Shown piece by piece: positions 15,121-22,912 of a stretch of 30,957 nucleotides of DNA. The position numbers and the translations under genes were made by a program. The notes under the pieces were generated by a model. The model saw only the letters and a program-made list of their open reading frames with translations, searched no databases and was not told the DNA's origin. This DNA comes from an uncultured Clostridia bacterium (GTDB lineage Bacteria; Bacillota; Clostridia; Christensenellales; Aristaeellaceae). The stretch spans positions 1 through 30,957 of the forward strand of contig CAMKAE010000002.1 in the NCBI GenBank assembly GCA_946410395.1, given 5' to 3'. Numbering within the stretch: the stretch's first letter is position 1; each line of letters begins with the position of its first letter.

Positions 15121-17622
15121 GTGAACGACCAGGACAAAAAGCTCCGCATCCGGTATCTGATCATGGCCTGCGTGATCCTCCTGGGCTTTGCCTACCTGGC
15201 TTCCGGCCTGGTCCGCCTCCAGCTGGAGGACTCGGACGTCTACGCCGAGGACGCCGAGAGCGGCAAAACGCTGACCATCAAGCTGCGCGGCAAGCGCGGC
15301 AACATCATCGACGCGGACTCCGTGATCCTGGCGGAGGACCAGCTGATCTACAACGTGACCTTCTACAAGGACGGCTCCCAGACCAGCGCGGCGGCCTACC
15401 GCAAGTTCACCGAGTCGATCCTGCAGGCCATCGACATCATCGAGAGCAACGGCGGCAGCATGGCCCTGAAGCTGAACATGGAGCGCAACGCGGAGACCGG
15501 CGAATGGCAGTTCAATTTCGGCTCCGGTGTCTCGGACACGGTGCTGGCCACCCGGGAATCCCAGTGGCGCAGCAACAACTATCTCTCCGCTTCCAAATAT
15601 CCCACCGCGCAGTCGTGCTATGACCGCCTGTACGAGCGCTTCCAGTTCGCGGCCGTGGATCCGGACCTGGACGAGGAGACCATTTGCAAGGTCATGGCCA
15701 TCTACTGCGAGATGCAGATGAACATCTTCAACTCGCAGCCCATCGTCATCGCCCGGGACGTCAGCTATGAGACCGTCATCGAGGTGGAGACCAAGTCCAT
15801 GGTCCTCAGCGGCATGGAGATCGAGGTCGGCACCAAGCGGGTCTATCCCAAGTCCACCCTGGCCGCCCAGGTCATCGGCTACATCGGCGCCATCCCCTCC
15901 CAGTCCATGTGGACCACCCTGCGCGCCAAGGGCTATTCCTACAACGACACCATCGGCCGCGACGGCATCGAGTCCTCGATGGAGGACTGGCTGACCCAGA
16001 ACTCCGCCGCCCGCCAGGGCTACCGCGTGGTGGAGCGCGACCAGATGTCCACCATCGTCCGCGAGCTGGAGTATGTGGAGCCCACCGACGGCAACACCGT
16101 CAAGCTCACCCTGCGCTCCAACCTGCAGCAGTACGCGGAGAAGGCCGTCGCCGACAACGTCGTCTACATCCGCAACTTTGAAGAGAACAAGATGGTCGAC
16201 GACAAGTGGCTGGAGGAGAACAAGAACGACATCACCGACCGCAACTGGGACCGCTACGGCATGGAGCTGGCCACCCACGGCTGCATGATCGTGCTGGACA
16301 TGCAGGACCGGGTGCTGGCCATGGCCAACTACCCCACCTATGACCTGAACGCGCTGGTCGCCGGCGGTCAGAGCGCCGTGGCCATCCTGTCCGACGAGCG
16401 GAACCTGCTACTGAACTACGGCATCCACGCCCGGGGGACCCCGGGCTCCATCTTCAAGATGGTCACCGGCTACGGCGCCCTGAACGAAGGGGAGCTGGGG
16501 CCGGAGGAATACATCTCGGACATGGGCTATTACACGAAGTACAACGCCGACGTGAGCACGGCGCCCAAGTGCTGGATCAGCGCCAACAACCGCTGGCAGC
16601 ACCAGTACCAGACCATCGTCGAGGGCCTGTCCAACTCCTGCAACTATTTCTTCTATGAGCTGGGGTCCCGTCTGGGTGAGGACCGGCTGTACCGCTACGC
16701 CACCCTCTTCGGCCTGACCTACCGCACCGGCATCGACCTGCCTGGCGAGGTCCGCTCCGTGGTGGGCTGTCAGAACACGCTGTACGACCCCTCCAAGGAC
16801 ATGGGCGAGGCCAGCCAGGACACCTCGCTGCCCATCATCGTCTTCAACGCCATCAAGAAGCATCTGCGGGAGTGCGGCGCCTCCCGGGGCCTGGATTACG
16901 ACGACGAGCGCCTGTCTGTGTGCGCCAAGCGCCTGATGGACATGGCCGTCAATTACAACCAGTCCGAATGGCTGGACAACATGCGCACGATCCTGATGGA
17001 AGAGCTGTCCATGACGAAGGCCATGGTCTACACCCAGTCCATCATCGGCGACACCTACAATTACATGAACACCATCAAATGGGGCGGCGGCCAGACCATT
17101 CTGACGGCCATCGGCCAGTCCGTCACCACCTTGACGCCCATCGCCGTGGCGCGCTATGTGTGCGCCGTGGCCAACGACGGCTATGTGTACAACGTCTCCC
17201 TGGTGGACTCCATCATCTCCCCCACGGGCGAGATCCTCAGCCAGCGCGAGCCCCAGCTGGTCAATCAGCTGGAGAACGGGCACGAACACCTGAGCCTGCT
17301 GCGCACGGGGATGGAGGGCGTGGTGGACGACGGCGGTACCGGTAACAAGTTCATCAAGAAGGGCTGGAAGTACTACGGCCAGCTGGCCGCGAAAACCGGC
17401 ACCGCGCAGGTGACCAGCATCGACCTGGAGAACAACGCCTGGTTCGTGTGCTTCACGCCCAAGGACAATCCGGAGATCGCCATGGTGGTCTTCATCCCCC
17501 ACGGCTACGGCGGCGTGTACGCCTCCATGGCCGCGCGCGACTTTATCCAGAACTACCTGGACATGGAAACCCTTCGCACGGTGGATTACAATCTGCCCTT
17601 CGCGAACACCCTGGCGCCCTGA
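15121..17622 (+). CDS. mrdA: Class B penicillin-binding protein, PBP2-type elongation transpeptidase
   Basis: Membrane-anchored D,D-transpeptidase that cross-links glycan made by RodA. The GTG at 15121 follows AAAGGAGG by nine bases. The 833-residue protein has a short cytoplasmic N terminus, one transmembrane helix at about 11-31 (YLIMACVILLGFAYLASGLV) and a pedestal domain starting KLRGKRGNIIDADSVILAED. The active-site motifs are SIFK (nucleophile S443, K446), SCN (506-508) and KTG (758-760). About 250 residues separate SCN from KTG, roughly 90 more than in the usual PBP2, because of a charged helical insert at about 560-650 (KKHLRECGASRGLDYDDE, ICAKRLMD-like text). The C terminus is short. 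Synteny with mreBCD and rodA supports an elongation rather than division role. Confidence 0.94.
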   Translation: MNDQDKKLRIRYLIMACVILLGFAYLASGLVRLQLEDSDVYAEDAESGKTLTIKLRGKRGNIIDADSVILAEDQLIYNVTFYKDGSQTSAAAYRKFTESILQAIDIIESNGGSMALKLNMERNAETGEWQFNFGSGVSDTVLATRESQWRSNNYLSASKYPTAQSCYDRLYERFQFAAVDPDLDEETICKVMAIYCEMQMNIFNSQPIVIARDVSYETVIEVETKSMVLSGMEIEVGTKRVYPKSTLAAQVIGYIGAIPSQSMWTTLRAKGYSYNDTIGRDGIESSMEDWLTQNSAARQGYRVVERDQMSTIVRELEYVEPTDGNTVKLTLRSNLQQYAEKAVADNVVYIRNFEENKMVDDKWLEENKNDITDRNWDRYGMELATHGCMIVLDMQDRVLAMANYPTYDLNALVAGGQSAVAILSDERNLLLNYGIHARGTPGSIFKMVTGYGALNEGELGPEEYISDMGYYTKYNADVSTAPKCWISANNRWQHQYQTIVEGLSNSCNYFFYELGSRLGEDRLYRYATLFGLTYRTGIDLPGEVRSVVGCQNTLYDPSKDMGEASQDTSLPIIVFNAIKKHLRECGASRGLDYDDERLSVCAKRLMDMAVNYNQSEWLDNMRTILMEELSMTKAMVYTQSIIGDTYNYMNTIKWGGGQTILTAIGQSVTTLTPIAVARYVCAVANDGYVYNVSLVDSIISPTGEILSQREPQLVNQLENGHEHLSLLRTGMEGVVDDGGTGNKFIKKGWKYYGQLAAKTGTAQVTSIDLENNAWFVCFTPKDNPEIAMVVFIPHGYGGVYASMAARDFIQNYLDMETLRTVDYNLPFANTLAP

Positions 17623-17630
17623 CGCCGCTT

Positions 17631-17770
17631 ATACCATTCTCAGGTAAGTGTCCCAAGTCAAGAAACGGGATGGACCCGAAGGTCCAGGGCGATCGGAAAG
17701 CCCTGGTCGCGGTCCGCAGACCGCGAAATCCCTTTTCCAACCACTTGCCATGCTTGACTGAGATGCGTAT
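17631..17770 (+). repeat. MITE-like structured repeat, copy A
   Basis: About 140 bp between the PBP2 gene and minD. The ends are imperfect inverted repeats (ATACCATTCTCAG at the left, the complement of ATACGCATCTCAGTC at the right). Inside are nested hairpins: GGACC-CGAA-GGTCC (17672-17685), CCAGGGC/GCCCTGG (17684-17706, sharing two bases with the first) and CGCGGTC-CGCA-GACCGCG (17708-17725). They are enclosed by a GAAACGGGAT/ATCCCTTTTC stem with one mismatch. The core 17675-17720 is identical, in reverse complement, to 19858-19903 in copy B. No open frame with a recognisable product is present. Confidence 0.85.
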
Positions 17771-17800
17771 TACAGACCCGCAGACAGGAGGAGACACACC

Positions 17801-18616
17801 ATGGGCAGCGTATGGCTGATCGCGTCCGGAAAGGGCGGCGTCGGCAAATCCACCGTGAGCGCCGGGACAGCCACGGCCCTGAACCGGATGGGCAGCAAGG
17901 TCTGCATCGTGGACGCGGACATCGGCCTGAAGTGCCAGGACACGATCCTCGGCGTGGAAAACAACGTCGTCTACGACCTGATGGACGTGGCCCGCAAGGG
18001 CTGCTCGATCCGGCAAGCTCTGATCCGCGTGCCGGAGGAGGAGAACCTGCGCCTGCTGGCCGCCTCCCAGTTCGCCCGGGCCAAGGACCTGGAGCCAAAG
18101 GTGTTCGACGGCATCATCAAAGACCTCCGGGACAGCTTCGACCACGTGATCATCGACTGCCCGGCAGGCCTGGAGCGCAATCTGCGGATCCTGACCCAGT
18201 GCCACCCGGACCACACGGTCGTGGTGCTGACCCCCGACGACGTGTCCATCCAGGACGCCAAGCGCCTGTGCGCCTTCCTGGCGGGCAAGGAGCTCCCCAG
18301 GCCGCAGCTGATTGTCAACCGGCTGATCCCCGACCTGGTCCGCGCCAAGGAGATGCTCCCCGCCAAGGCCGCCGCCATCCGCCTCAGTTACCCCCTGCTG
18401 GGGGAAATCCCCGACGACCGCAGCGTCTACCGGGCGCTGATAAACCACATCCGGGTCATGGACGTGGACTGCGAGGTCCGCAGCGCCATGATCCGCATCG
18501 CGAAACGCATGCGGGGCGAGAAGGTCGCTTTCCCGGAGTACGGCTCCGAGAAGCCCTCCCTGCTCAGCCGCTTGCGCTTTCGCCGCATGAAGGAGGTCAG
18601 GACGATTGATCGCTGA
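17801..18616 (+). CDS. minD: Septum-site determining ATPase MinD
   Basis: ParA/MinD-family ATPase that binds the membrane as an ATP dimer and positions the division inhibitor MinC. The 271-residue protein has the deviant Walker A KGGVGKST at residues 11-18, VDADIGLK (switch I), DHVIIDCPAGLE (Walker B and switch II) and a C-terminal basic amphipathic stretch PSLLSRLRFRRMKEV, matching a membrane-targeting helix. AGGAGG precedes the ATG. No minC or minE lies in the window; minD instead overlaps rodA by 11 bases, so the two are translationally coupled. Both genes are bracketed by inverted copies of the structured repeat. A ParA or Mrp role is less likely given the C-terminal helix and the shape-gene context. 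Confidence 0.93.
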   Translation: MGSVWLIASGKGGVGKSTVSAGTATALNRMGSKVCIVDADIGLKCQDTILGVENNVVYDLMDVARKGCSIRQALIRVPEEENLRLLAASQFARAKDLEPKVFDGIIKDLRDSFDHVIIDCPAGLERNLRILTQCHPDHTVVVLTPDDVSIQDAKRLCAFLAGKELPRPQLIVNRLIPDLVRAKEMLPAKAAAIRLSYPLLGEIPDDRSVYRALINHIRVMDVDCEVRSAMIRIAKRMRGEKVAFPEYGSEKPSLLSRLRFRRMKEVRTIDR

Positions 18617-19811
18617 AAACCGGCGGGCCCGGGCCCATCTGGACATCCCGCTGATCGCCATCGTCTACGCCCTGAGCCTCTTCGGCATCTACGCGGTGGC
18701 GGTGGCGACCTATTCCACCTCCTCCTCGTCCAGCGCCTCCCTGCTCAGCCACATCGCCGAGTCCTCCTCTGCGTGGCGGCAGGCGCTGTTCGTCGTCATC
18801 TCTCCGCTGGTGCTCTCCTTCATGATTTCTGTGCCCCTGCACTGGTTCAAGCGGCAGGCGCGGCTGATTTTCTGGAGCGCCACGGGGCTGATCACCGTGG
18901 TGTGGGTCTTCAACCGCGCCCAGGGCGTGAAGCAATGGCTGGACATCCTATGGGGCTTCACCATTCAGCCCACGGAGTTTGCCAAGCTGGCCATCATCCT
19001 GATGCTGGCCAAGGAGCTCTCCTCCGGCGACAAGCCCATGAGCAACCGGCGCAGTGTCTTCCGGATCCTGCTGATCGTGGGCGTGCCCAGCATCGTCATC
19101 ATCCTCTCCGGCGAGACCGGCTCCTTCTTCGTGATCGCCTTCCTGTTCGTCTTCATGCTCTGGTTCGCCAAGGCGGACTTCAAGGTTTTCCTGATCATGC
19201 TCGCGCTGCTGGTCTTCCTGATCCTGCTGGTCTACGGCTATGTGGTCATCACCGGCTCCACCGACTACCGCGTGCTGCGCATCGTCTCCTTCCTCAACCC
19301 GTCGGAATACTCCGCCAGCGCCTATCAGCAGACCAACAGCAAGATCGCCATCGGCTCCGGCGGACTCACCGGCAAGGGGGCTTTCGTGGACGGCGCGTGG
19401 TACCAGCTGAACTATGTGCCCGCGGACTGGACGGACTTCATCTTCGCCACCATCGGCGAGGCCTGGGGCTTTGTGGGCTGCACCGCGGTGCTGGCGGCCT
19501 TCGCGCTGATGATCTGGCGGATGCTGTACCTGGCCCGCTACACCCGCGATCCCTTTGGCATGCTGATCATCATCGGCATCGCGGGCATGTTCCTCTTCCA
19601 CGTCATCCAGAACATCGGCATGACCACGGGCCTGCTGCCCATCACGGGCATCCCGCTGCCCTTCCTGTCCTACGGCGGTTCCAACCTGGTCACCAACATG
19701 GCCTGCGTCGGTATGGTGCTCAATGTCACCCGCAACCGCAGCCTGGCCGGCAGCTTTGCCACGCCCCAGCAGGACGTCAGTTTCCGGCCCTACACCGGGG
19801 AATACACCTGA
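18606..19811 (+). CDS. rodA: SEDS-family peptidoglycan polymerase RodA
   Basis: Polytopic glycosyltransferase that polymerises lipid II, the partner of the PBP2 encoded upstream. The 401-residue protein has about ten hydrophobic helices. Family signatures are IQPTEFAKLAIILMLA, DWTDFIFATIGEAWGFVG (with the aspartate of the usual HTDFIF motif, essential in RodA) and NIGMTTGLLPITGIPLPFLSYGGS. The usual PDLGT motif is replaced by SGETGS, and the first outer loop is a Ser-rich run. The start is a TTG at 18606, with GGAGGT eight bases upstream inside minD; no ATG fits. FtsW or SpoVE is possible, but the mreBCD-PBP2 context favours RodA. Confidence 0.92.
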   Translation: MIAENRRARAHLDIPLIAIVYALSLFGIYAVAVATYSTSSSSSASLLSHIAESSSAWRQALFVVISPLVLSFMISVPLHWFKRQARLIFWSATGLITVVWVFNRAQGVKQWLDILWGFTIQPTEFAKLAIILMLAKELSSGDKPMSNRRSVFRILLIVGVPSIVIILSGETGSFFVIAFLFVFMLWFAKADFKVFLIMLALLVFLILLVYGYVVITGSTDYRVLRIVSFLNPSEYSASAYQQTNSKIAIGSGGLTGKGAFVDGAWYQLNYVPADWTDFIFATIGEAWGFVGCTAVLAAFALMIWRMLYLARYTRDPFGMLIIIGIAGMFLFHVIQNIGMTTGLLPITGIPLPFLSYGGSNLVTNMACVGMVLNVTRNRSLAGSFATPQQDVSFRPYTGEYT

Positions 19812-19947
19812 TCCGCAACTCAGTTATCTTGCACTTTATCAGAGAAGGATTTCGCGCTCTGCGGACCGCGACCAGGGCTTTCCGATCGCCCTGGACCTTC
19901 GGGCGCATGCCGTTTCTTGATTTGTAATGATAGACTGAGATGAGTAT
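19811..19947 (+). repeat. MITE-like structured repeat, copy B (inverted relative to copy A)
   Basis: About 137 bp starting at the last base of the rodA stop codon. It carries end sequences ATCCGCAACTCAGTT at the left and the complement of ATACTCATCTCAGTC at the right. The core 19858-19903 (46 bases) is the exact reverse complement of copy A 17675-17720. The CCAGGGC/GCCCTGG hairpin is intact, while the other two have mismatches, so copy B looks more decayed outside the core. Confidence 0.85.
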
Positions 19948-19954
19948 GAAAGGC

Positions 19955-19982
19955 TTGAAAAATCATCGGCTTGTGGTACAAT
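19955..19982 (+). promoter_or_regulatory. Extended -10 promoter for the trkA operon
   Basis: TTGAAA (19955-19960), a 16-base spacer and TACAAT (19977-19982), preceded by TTGTGG so that TGn is present. The expected start at about 19988-19990 lies within the 5' arm of the terminator hairpin that follows. Confidence 0.82.
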
Positions 19983-19984
19983 AG

Positions 19985-20013
19985 CGGGGACGGCTGCGCT
20001 GTCCCCGTTTTTT
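19985..20013 (+). terminator. Intrinsic terminator overlapping the trkA promoter start region
   Basis: CGGGGAC (19985-19991) pairs with GTCCCCG (20001-20007) around GGCTGCGCT, followed by TTTTTT. It would end transcripts arriving from the maf-rodA cluster. RNA begun at the trkA promoter should lack part of the 5' arm and so form a weaker hairpin. Confidence 0.85.
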
Positions 20014-20047
20014 GTGCTGCCGGAAAAAGTTGATTGTGAGGATGATT

Positions 20048-21412
20048 ATGCGTATTCTCGTTGTTGGCGCCGGCAAGGTCGGCGCGACCCTGGCCGAGCA
20101 TCTGACCAACGAAGCCCACGACGTGGTGGTGATCGACAGCGATGAAGCCGTGCTGCAGCGCTGCGAGGACACCCTGGACGTGCTCTGCGTCCACGGCAAC
20201 GGCGCGAACGCGCAGACCCTGATGGACGCCGGGGTGGACCACGCGGACATCCTCGTCGCCGCCACCGCCGGTGACGAGGTCAACATGCTCTGCTGCCTGG
20301 TGGGCAAGCGCCTGGGCGCCAAGTACGCCATCGCCCGGATCCGCGACCCCCAGTACAACGAAAGCCTGACCCTGCTCCAGCATGAGATGGGCATTGACCT
20401 GGCGGTCAACCCCGAGCGCGCCACCGCGCTGGAAATCAGCCGCCTGCTGCGCTTCCCCTTCGCCAGCAACATCGAGTCCTTCGCCAAGGGCCTGGTGGAG
20501 ATGGTGGAGTTCCGCGCCCAGCCCCACGACGCGGTCACCGGCTGCAAGCTGAAGGACCTGAACACACGCCTGCCCGGGCTGCCCCGGGTGCTCTACGCCG
20601 CCTGTGAGCGCGGCGGCGAGGTGACCATCCCCACCGGCGAATACACCATCGAGCCCGGCGACCGGGTCTTCGTGGCCGGAGACCAGATGAGCATCACCAA
20701 CTTCTTCCGCTACCTGGGCCGGGACACCCACGCGGTGAAGAACGTGATGATCCTGGGCGGCGGCCGTATCAGCTATTATCTGGCCCGGATCATCGCGCCG
20801 CTGGGCATGAAGGTCACTCTGATCGAGATCGACCCCGACAAGGCGGCACGCCTCAGCGAGGAGCTGCCCTCGGTTAACGTCCTGGAGGGTGACGGCACCA
20901 ACCAGGAGCTGCTCGAGCAGGAAGGCCTGCAGAGCATGGACGCCTTCATCACCCTCAGCGACCGCGACGAGGAAAATCTTCTGACGGGTCTTTACGCCTC
21001 CACGCAGGGCGTGCCCAAGGTCGTCGTGAAGAACAACCGGGTCAATTACGCCGACGTGATCAGCCGCATGGGTCTGGAGAGCATCATCTCCCCCCGGCAG
21101 ATCACCAGCGCGAACATCCTGCGCTATGTCCGCGCGCGCATCGGCGGCCACGGCACCAAGGTGGAGAAGCTCTACCGCCTGCTGGAGGGCAAGGCCGAAG
21201 CGATGGAGTTCATCGCCCGGGAGGGCGAGCCCTACATCGGCATTCCCCTGAAGGACCTGACCATGCGCCGCAACTCCATCGTGGCGGTCATCGTGCGCCG
21301 GGGCAAGGTCATCGTCCCCTTCGGCAACGACACGATTGAGAAGGGCGACAGCGTGGTCATCATCACCACCGAGAGCAGCATCGGCGACCTCAACGAGGTG
21401 ATCAGCAAATGA
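20048..21412 (+). CDS. trkA: Trk potassium uptake regulatory subunit TrkA
   Basis: Cytoplasmic NAD(H)-binding gating subunit of a Trk/Ktr potassium transporter. The 454-residue protein is a tandem of two RCK units. Each has a Rossmann motif: RILVVGAGKVGATLAEHL at the N terminus and VMILGGGRISYYLARII in the second half. An RCK_C ligand-binding domain follows each (GCKLKDLNTRLPG..., GIPLKDLTMRRNSIVAVIVRRG...). The ATG at 20048 is preferred over 20042 and over an upstream ATG because TGAGG sits six bases before it. The stop overlaps the trkH start (ATGA). RCK_C domains bind c-di-AMP in related proteins, and the window also encodes a c-di-AMP phosphodiesterase. Confidence 0.95.
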   Translation: MRILVVGAGKVGATLAEHLTNEAHDVVVIDSDEAVLQRCEDTLDVLCVHGNGANAQTLMDAGVDHADILVAATAGDEVNMLCCLVGKRLGAKYAIARIRDPQYNESLTLLQHEMGIDLAVNPERATALEISRLLRFPFASNIESFAKGLVEMVEFRAQPHDAVTGCKLKDLNTRLPGLPRVLYAACERGGEVTIPTGEYTIEPGDRVFVAGDQMSITNFFRYLGRDTHAVKNVMILGGGRISYYLARIIAPLGMKVTLIEIDPDKAARLSEELPSVNVLEGDGTNQELLEQEGLQSMDAFITLSDRDEENLLTGLYASTQGVPKVVVKNNRVNYADVISRMGLESIISPRQITSANILRYVRARIGGHGTKVEKLYRLLEGKAEAMEFIAREGEPYIGIPLKDLTMRRNSIVAVIVRRGKVIVPFGNDTIEKGDSVVIITTESSIGDLNEVISK

Positions 21413-22893
21413 ACAAAAAGCTGATCATCCGCCTGCTGGGCACCATCCTGCTGATCGAAGCCCTGTGCATGCTCCCCTCCCTGCTGCTGGCCGCCTTCCA
21501 CCGCGAGCCCAGCTGGACGGCCCTGCTGGCCTCCGCGCTGATTTGCGTGGCCTTCGGCGTCCCCATGCGGTATCTGGTCAAACCCCAGACCTCCAACCTG
21601 CGCGCCAAGGAAGGCTTTCTCATCGTGACCCTCTCCTGGATCCTGATGTCCGTCTTCGGCGCGCTGCCCTTTGTGCTCAGCGGCTTTATCCCCAATTTCG
21701 TCGACGCACTGTTCGAGTCGGTCTCCGGCTTCACTACCACCGGTGCCACGGTGCTGACCGAGGGGCAGTTCATGGACACCATCAACGGCGTGAAGGGCAC
21801 CATGCCCTACGGTATCGGCTTCTGGCGGGCCTTCACCCACTGGATCGGCGGCATGGGCGTTCTGGTGCTGACCCTGGCCCTGCTGCCCAAGCTGACGGGC
21901 CGCTCGGCGCACCTGGTGCGGGCGGAGAGCCCCGGGCCCTCGCTGTCGAAGATCGCGCCCAAGATGACCGACACCGCCAAAATCCTCTATCTCGTTTACG
22001 GCGCCCTGACCCTGGCGGAGTTTGTGGCCCTGAAGTGCTGCGGCCTCTCCTTTTATGACGCCGCGCTCCACGCGGTCAGCAACGCCGGCACCGGCGGCTT
22101 CAGCAACCATGCCCTCAGCATCGCCTATTACAACAGACCCGCCGTGGAGATCGTCATCACGGTCTTCATGACGCTGTTCAGCATCAACCTGGCGCTCTAT
22201 TACGCCATCGTCATCGGCCGCTGGCGGGATTTCACCAGCAGCGAGGAGCTGCGCTGGTTCCTGGGCATGTTTGCGGGCTCGGCCCTGATCATCACCGGCA
22301 TCATCGCAGGGCCCGTCCACGGGGGCAATGTGGGCGACGCGCTGCGCCACGCATTCTTCAACGTGGCCACCACCATGTCCACCACCGGCTTCACCATCGA
22401 CGGTTACACGACGGCCTACTGGCCCGTAGCGGCGCACGGCATCATCCTGATGCTGATGTTCACCGGCGCCTGCGTGGGCTCCACCGCCGGCGGCATGAAG
22501 ACCATGCGCATCGCGCTGCTGGCCAAGCAGGGCCGGCGGGAAATCGTCCGCACCTACTCGCCCCGCCGCGTGCAGCGGGTGCGCTTTGAGGGCCGCGGCA
22601 TCGACGAGCGCATGCTGCACCAGGTGGCGGTCTTCGGCTTTGTCTATGTCGCCCTGGTGCTGCTGGGCTCCATGCTGATCTCCTTTGACAACCGCTTCGA
22701 CATCGTCAGTAACTTCACCGCCTCCCTGACCTGCGTGAGCAACATCGGCCCCTGCTTCGGCGCGGGCGCCGCGGGCTTTGCGGAATTCGGCGGCTTCTCC
22801 AAGGTGGTCATGAGCATCCTGATGCTGGCGGGTCGTCTGGAGCTGTTCCCGATCCTCGCGTTCTTCCACCCGGACGTGTGGCGCAGGGTCTGA
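21409..22893 (+). CDS. trkH: Trk/Ktr potassium transporter membrane subunit TrkH
   Basis: Potassium channel-like subunit of 494 residues with four M1-P-M2 repeats. The pore-loop filters can be read in order: GFTTTGATVLTE, SNAGTGGFSNH, TTMSTTGFTIDG and SNIGPCFGAGAAG. Each has the conserved central glycine that lines the ion path. A substantial N-terminal pair of helices (LLGTILLIEALCMLPSLLLAAF, ALLASALICVAFGVPMRYLV) makes it TrkH-like rather than short KtrB-like. It overlaps trkA by four bases, so the two subunits are coupled. Nothing odd is seen. Confidence 0.96.
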   Translation: MNKKLIIRLLGTILLIEALCMLPSLLLAAFHREPSWTALLASALICVAFGVPMRYLVKPQTSNLRAKEGFLIVTLSWILMSVFGALPFVLSGFIPNFVDALFESVSGFTTTGATVLTEGQFMDTINGVKGTMPYGIGFWRAFTHWIGGMGVLVLTLALLPKLTGRSAHLVRAESPGPSLSKIAPKMTDTAKILYLVYGALTLAEFVALKCCGLSFYDAALHAVSNAGTGGFSNHALSIAYYNRPAVEIVITVFMTLFSINLALYYAIVIGRWRDFTSSEELRWFLGMFAGSALIITGIIAGPVHGGNVGDALRHAFFNVATTMSTTGFTIDGYTTAYWPVAAHGIILMLMFTGACVGSTAGGMKTMRIALLAKQGRREIVRTYSPRRVQRVRFEGRGIDERMLHQVAVFGFVYVALVLLGSMLISFDNRFDIVSNFTASLTCVSNIGPCFGAGAAGFAEFGGFSKVVMSILMLAGRLELFPILAFFHPDVWRRV

Positions 22894-22912
22894 CCGGCAG
22901 AAAGGAGCGGCT

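Noticed and set aside
17755..17785. TTGACT at the right end of copy A as a -35 for minD
   Set aside because: No acceptable -10 lies 16-18 bases downstream; the sequence there is GC-rich.
17658..18098. Minus-strand open frame and short plus frames running into repeat copy A
   Set aside because: The frames gain similar peptides at both repeat copies only because the repeat is shared. They have no ribosome site and overlap minD or the PBP gene.
17631..19947. Composite insertion sequence carrying minD-rodA
   Set aside because: No transposase, no clear target duplication, and minD and rodA fit the local operon and base composition. The repeats are better described as separate non-autonomous elements.
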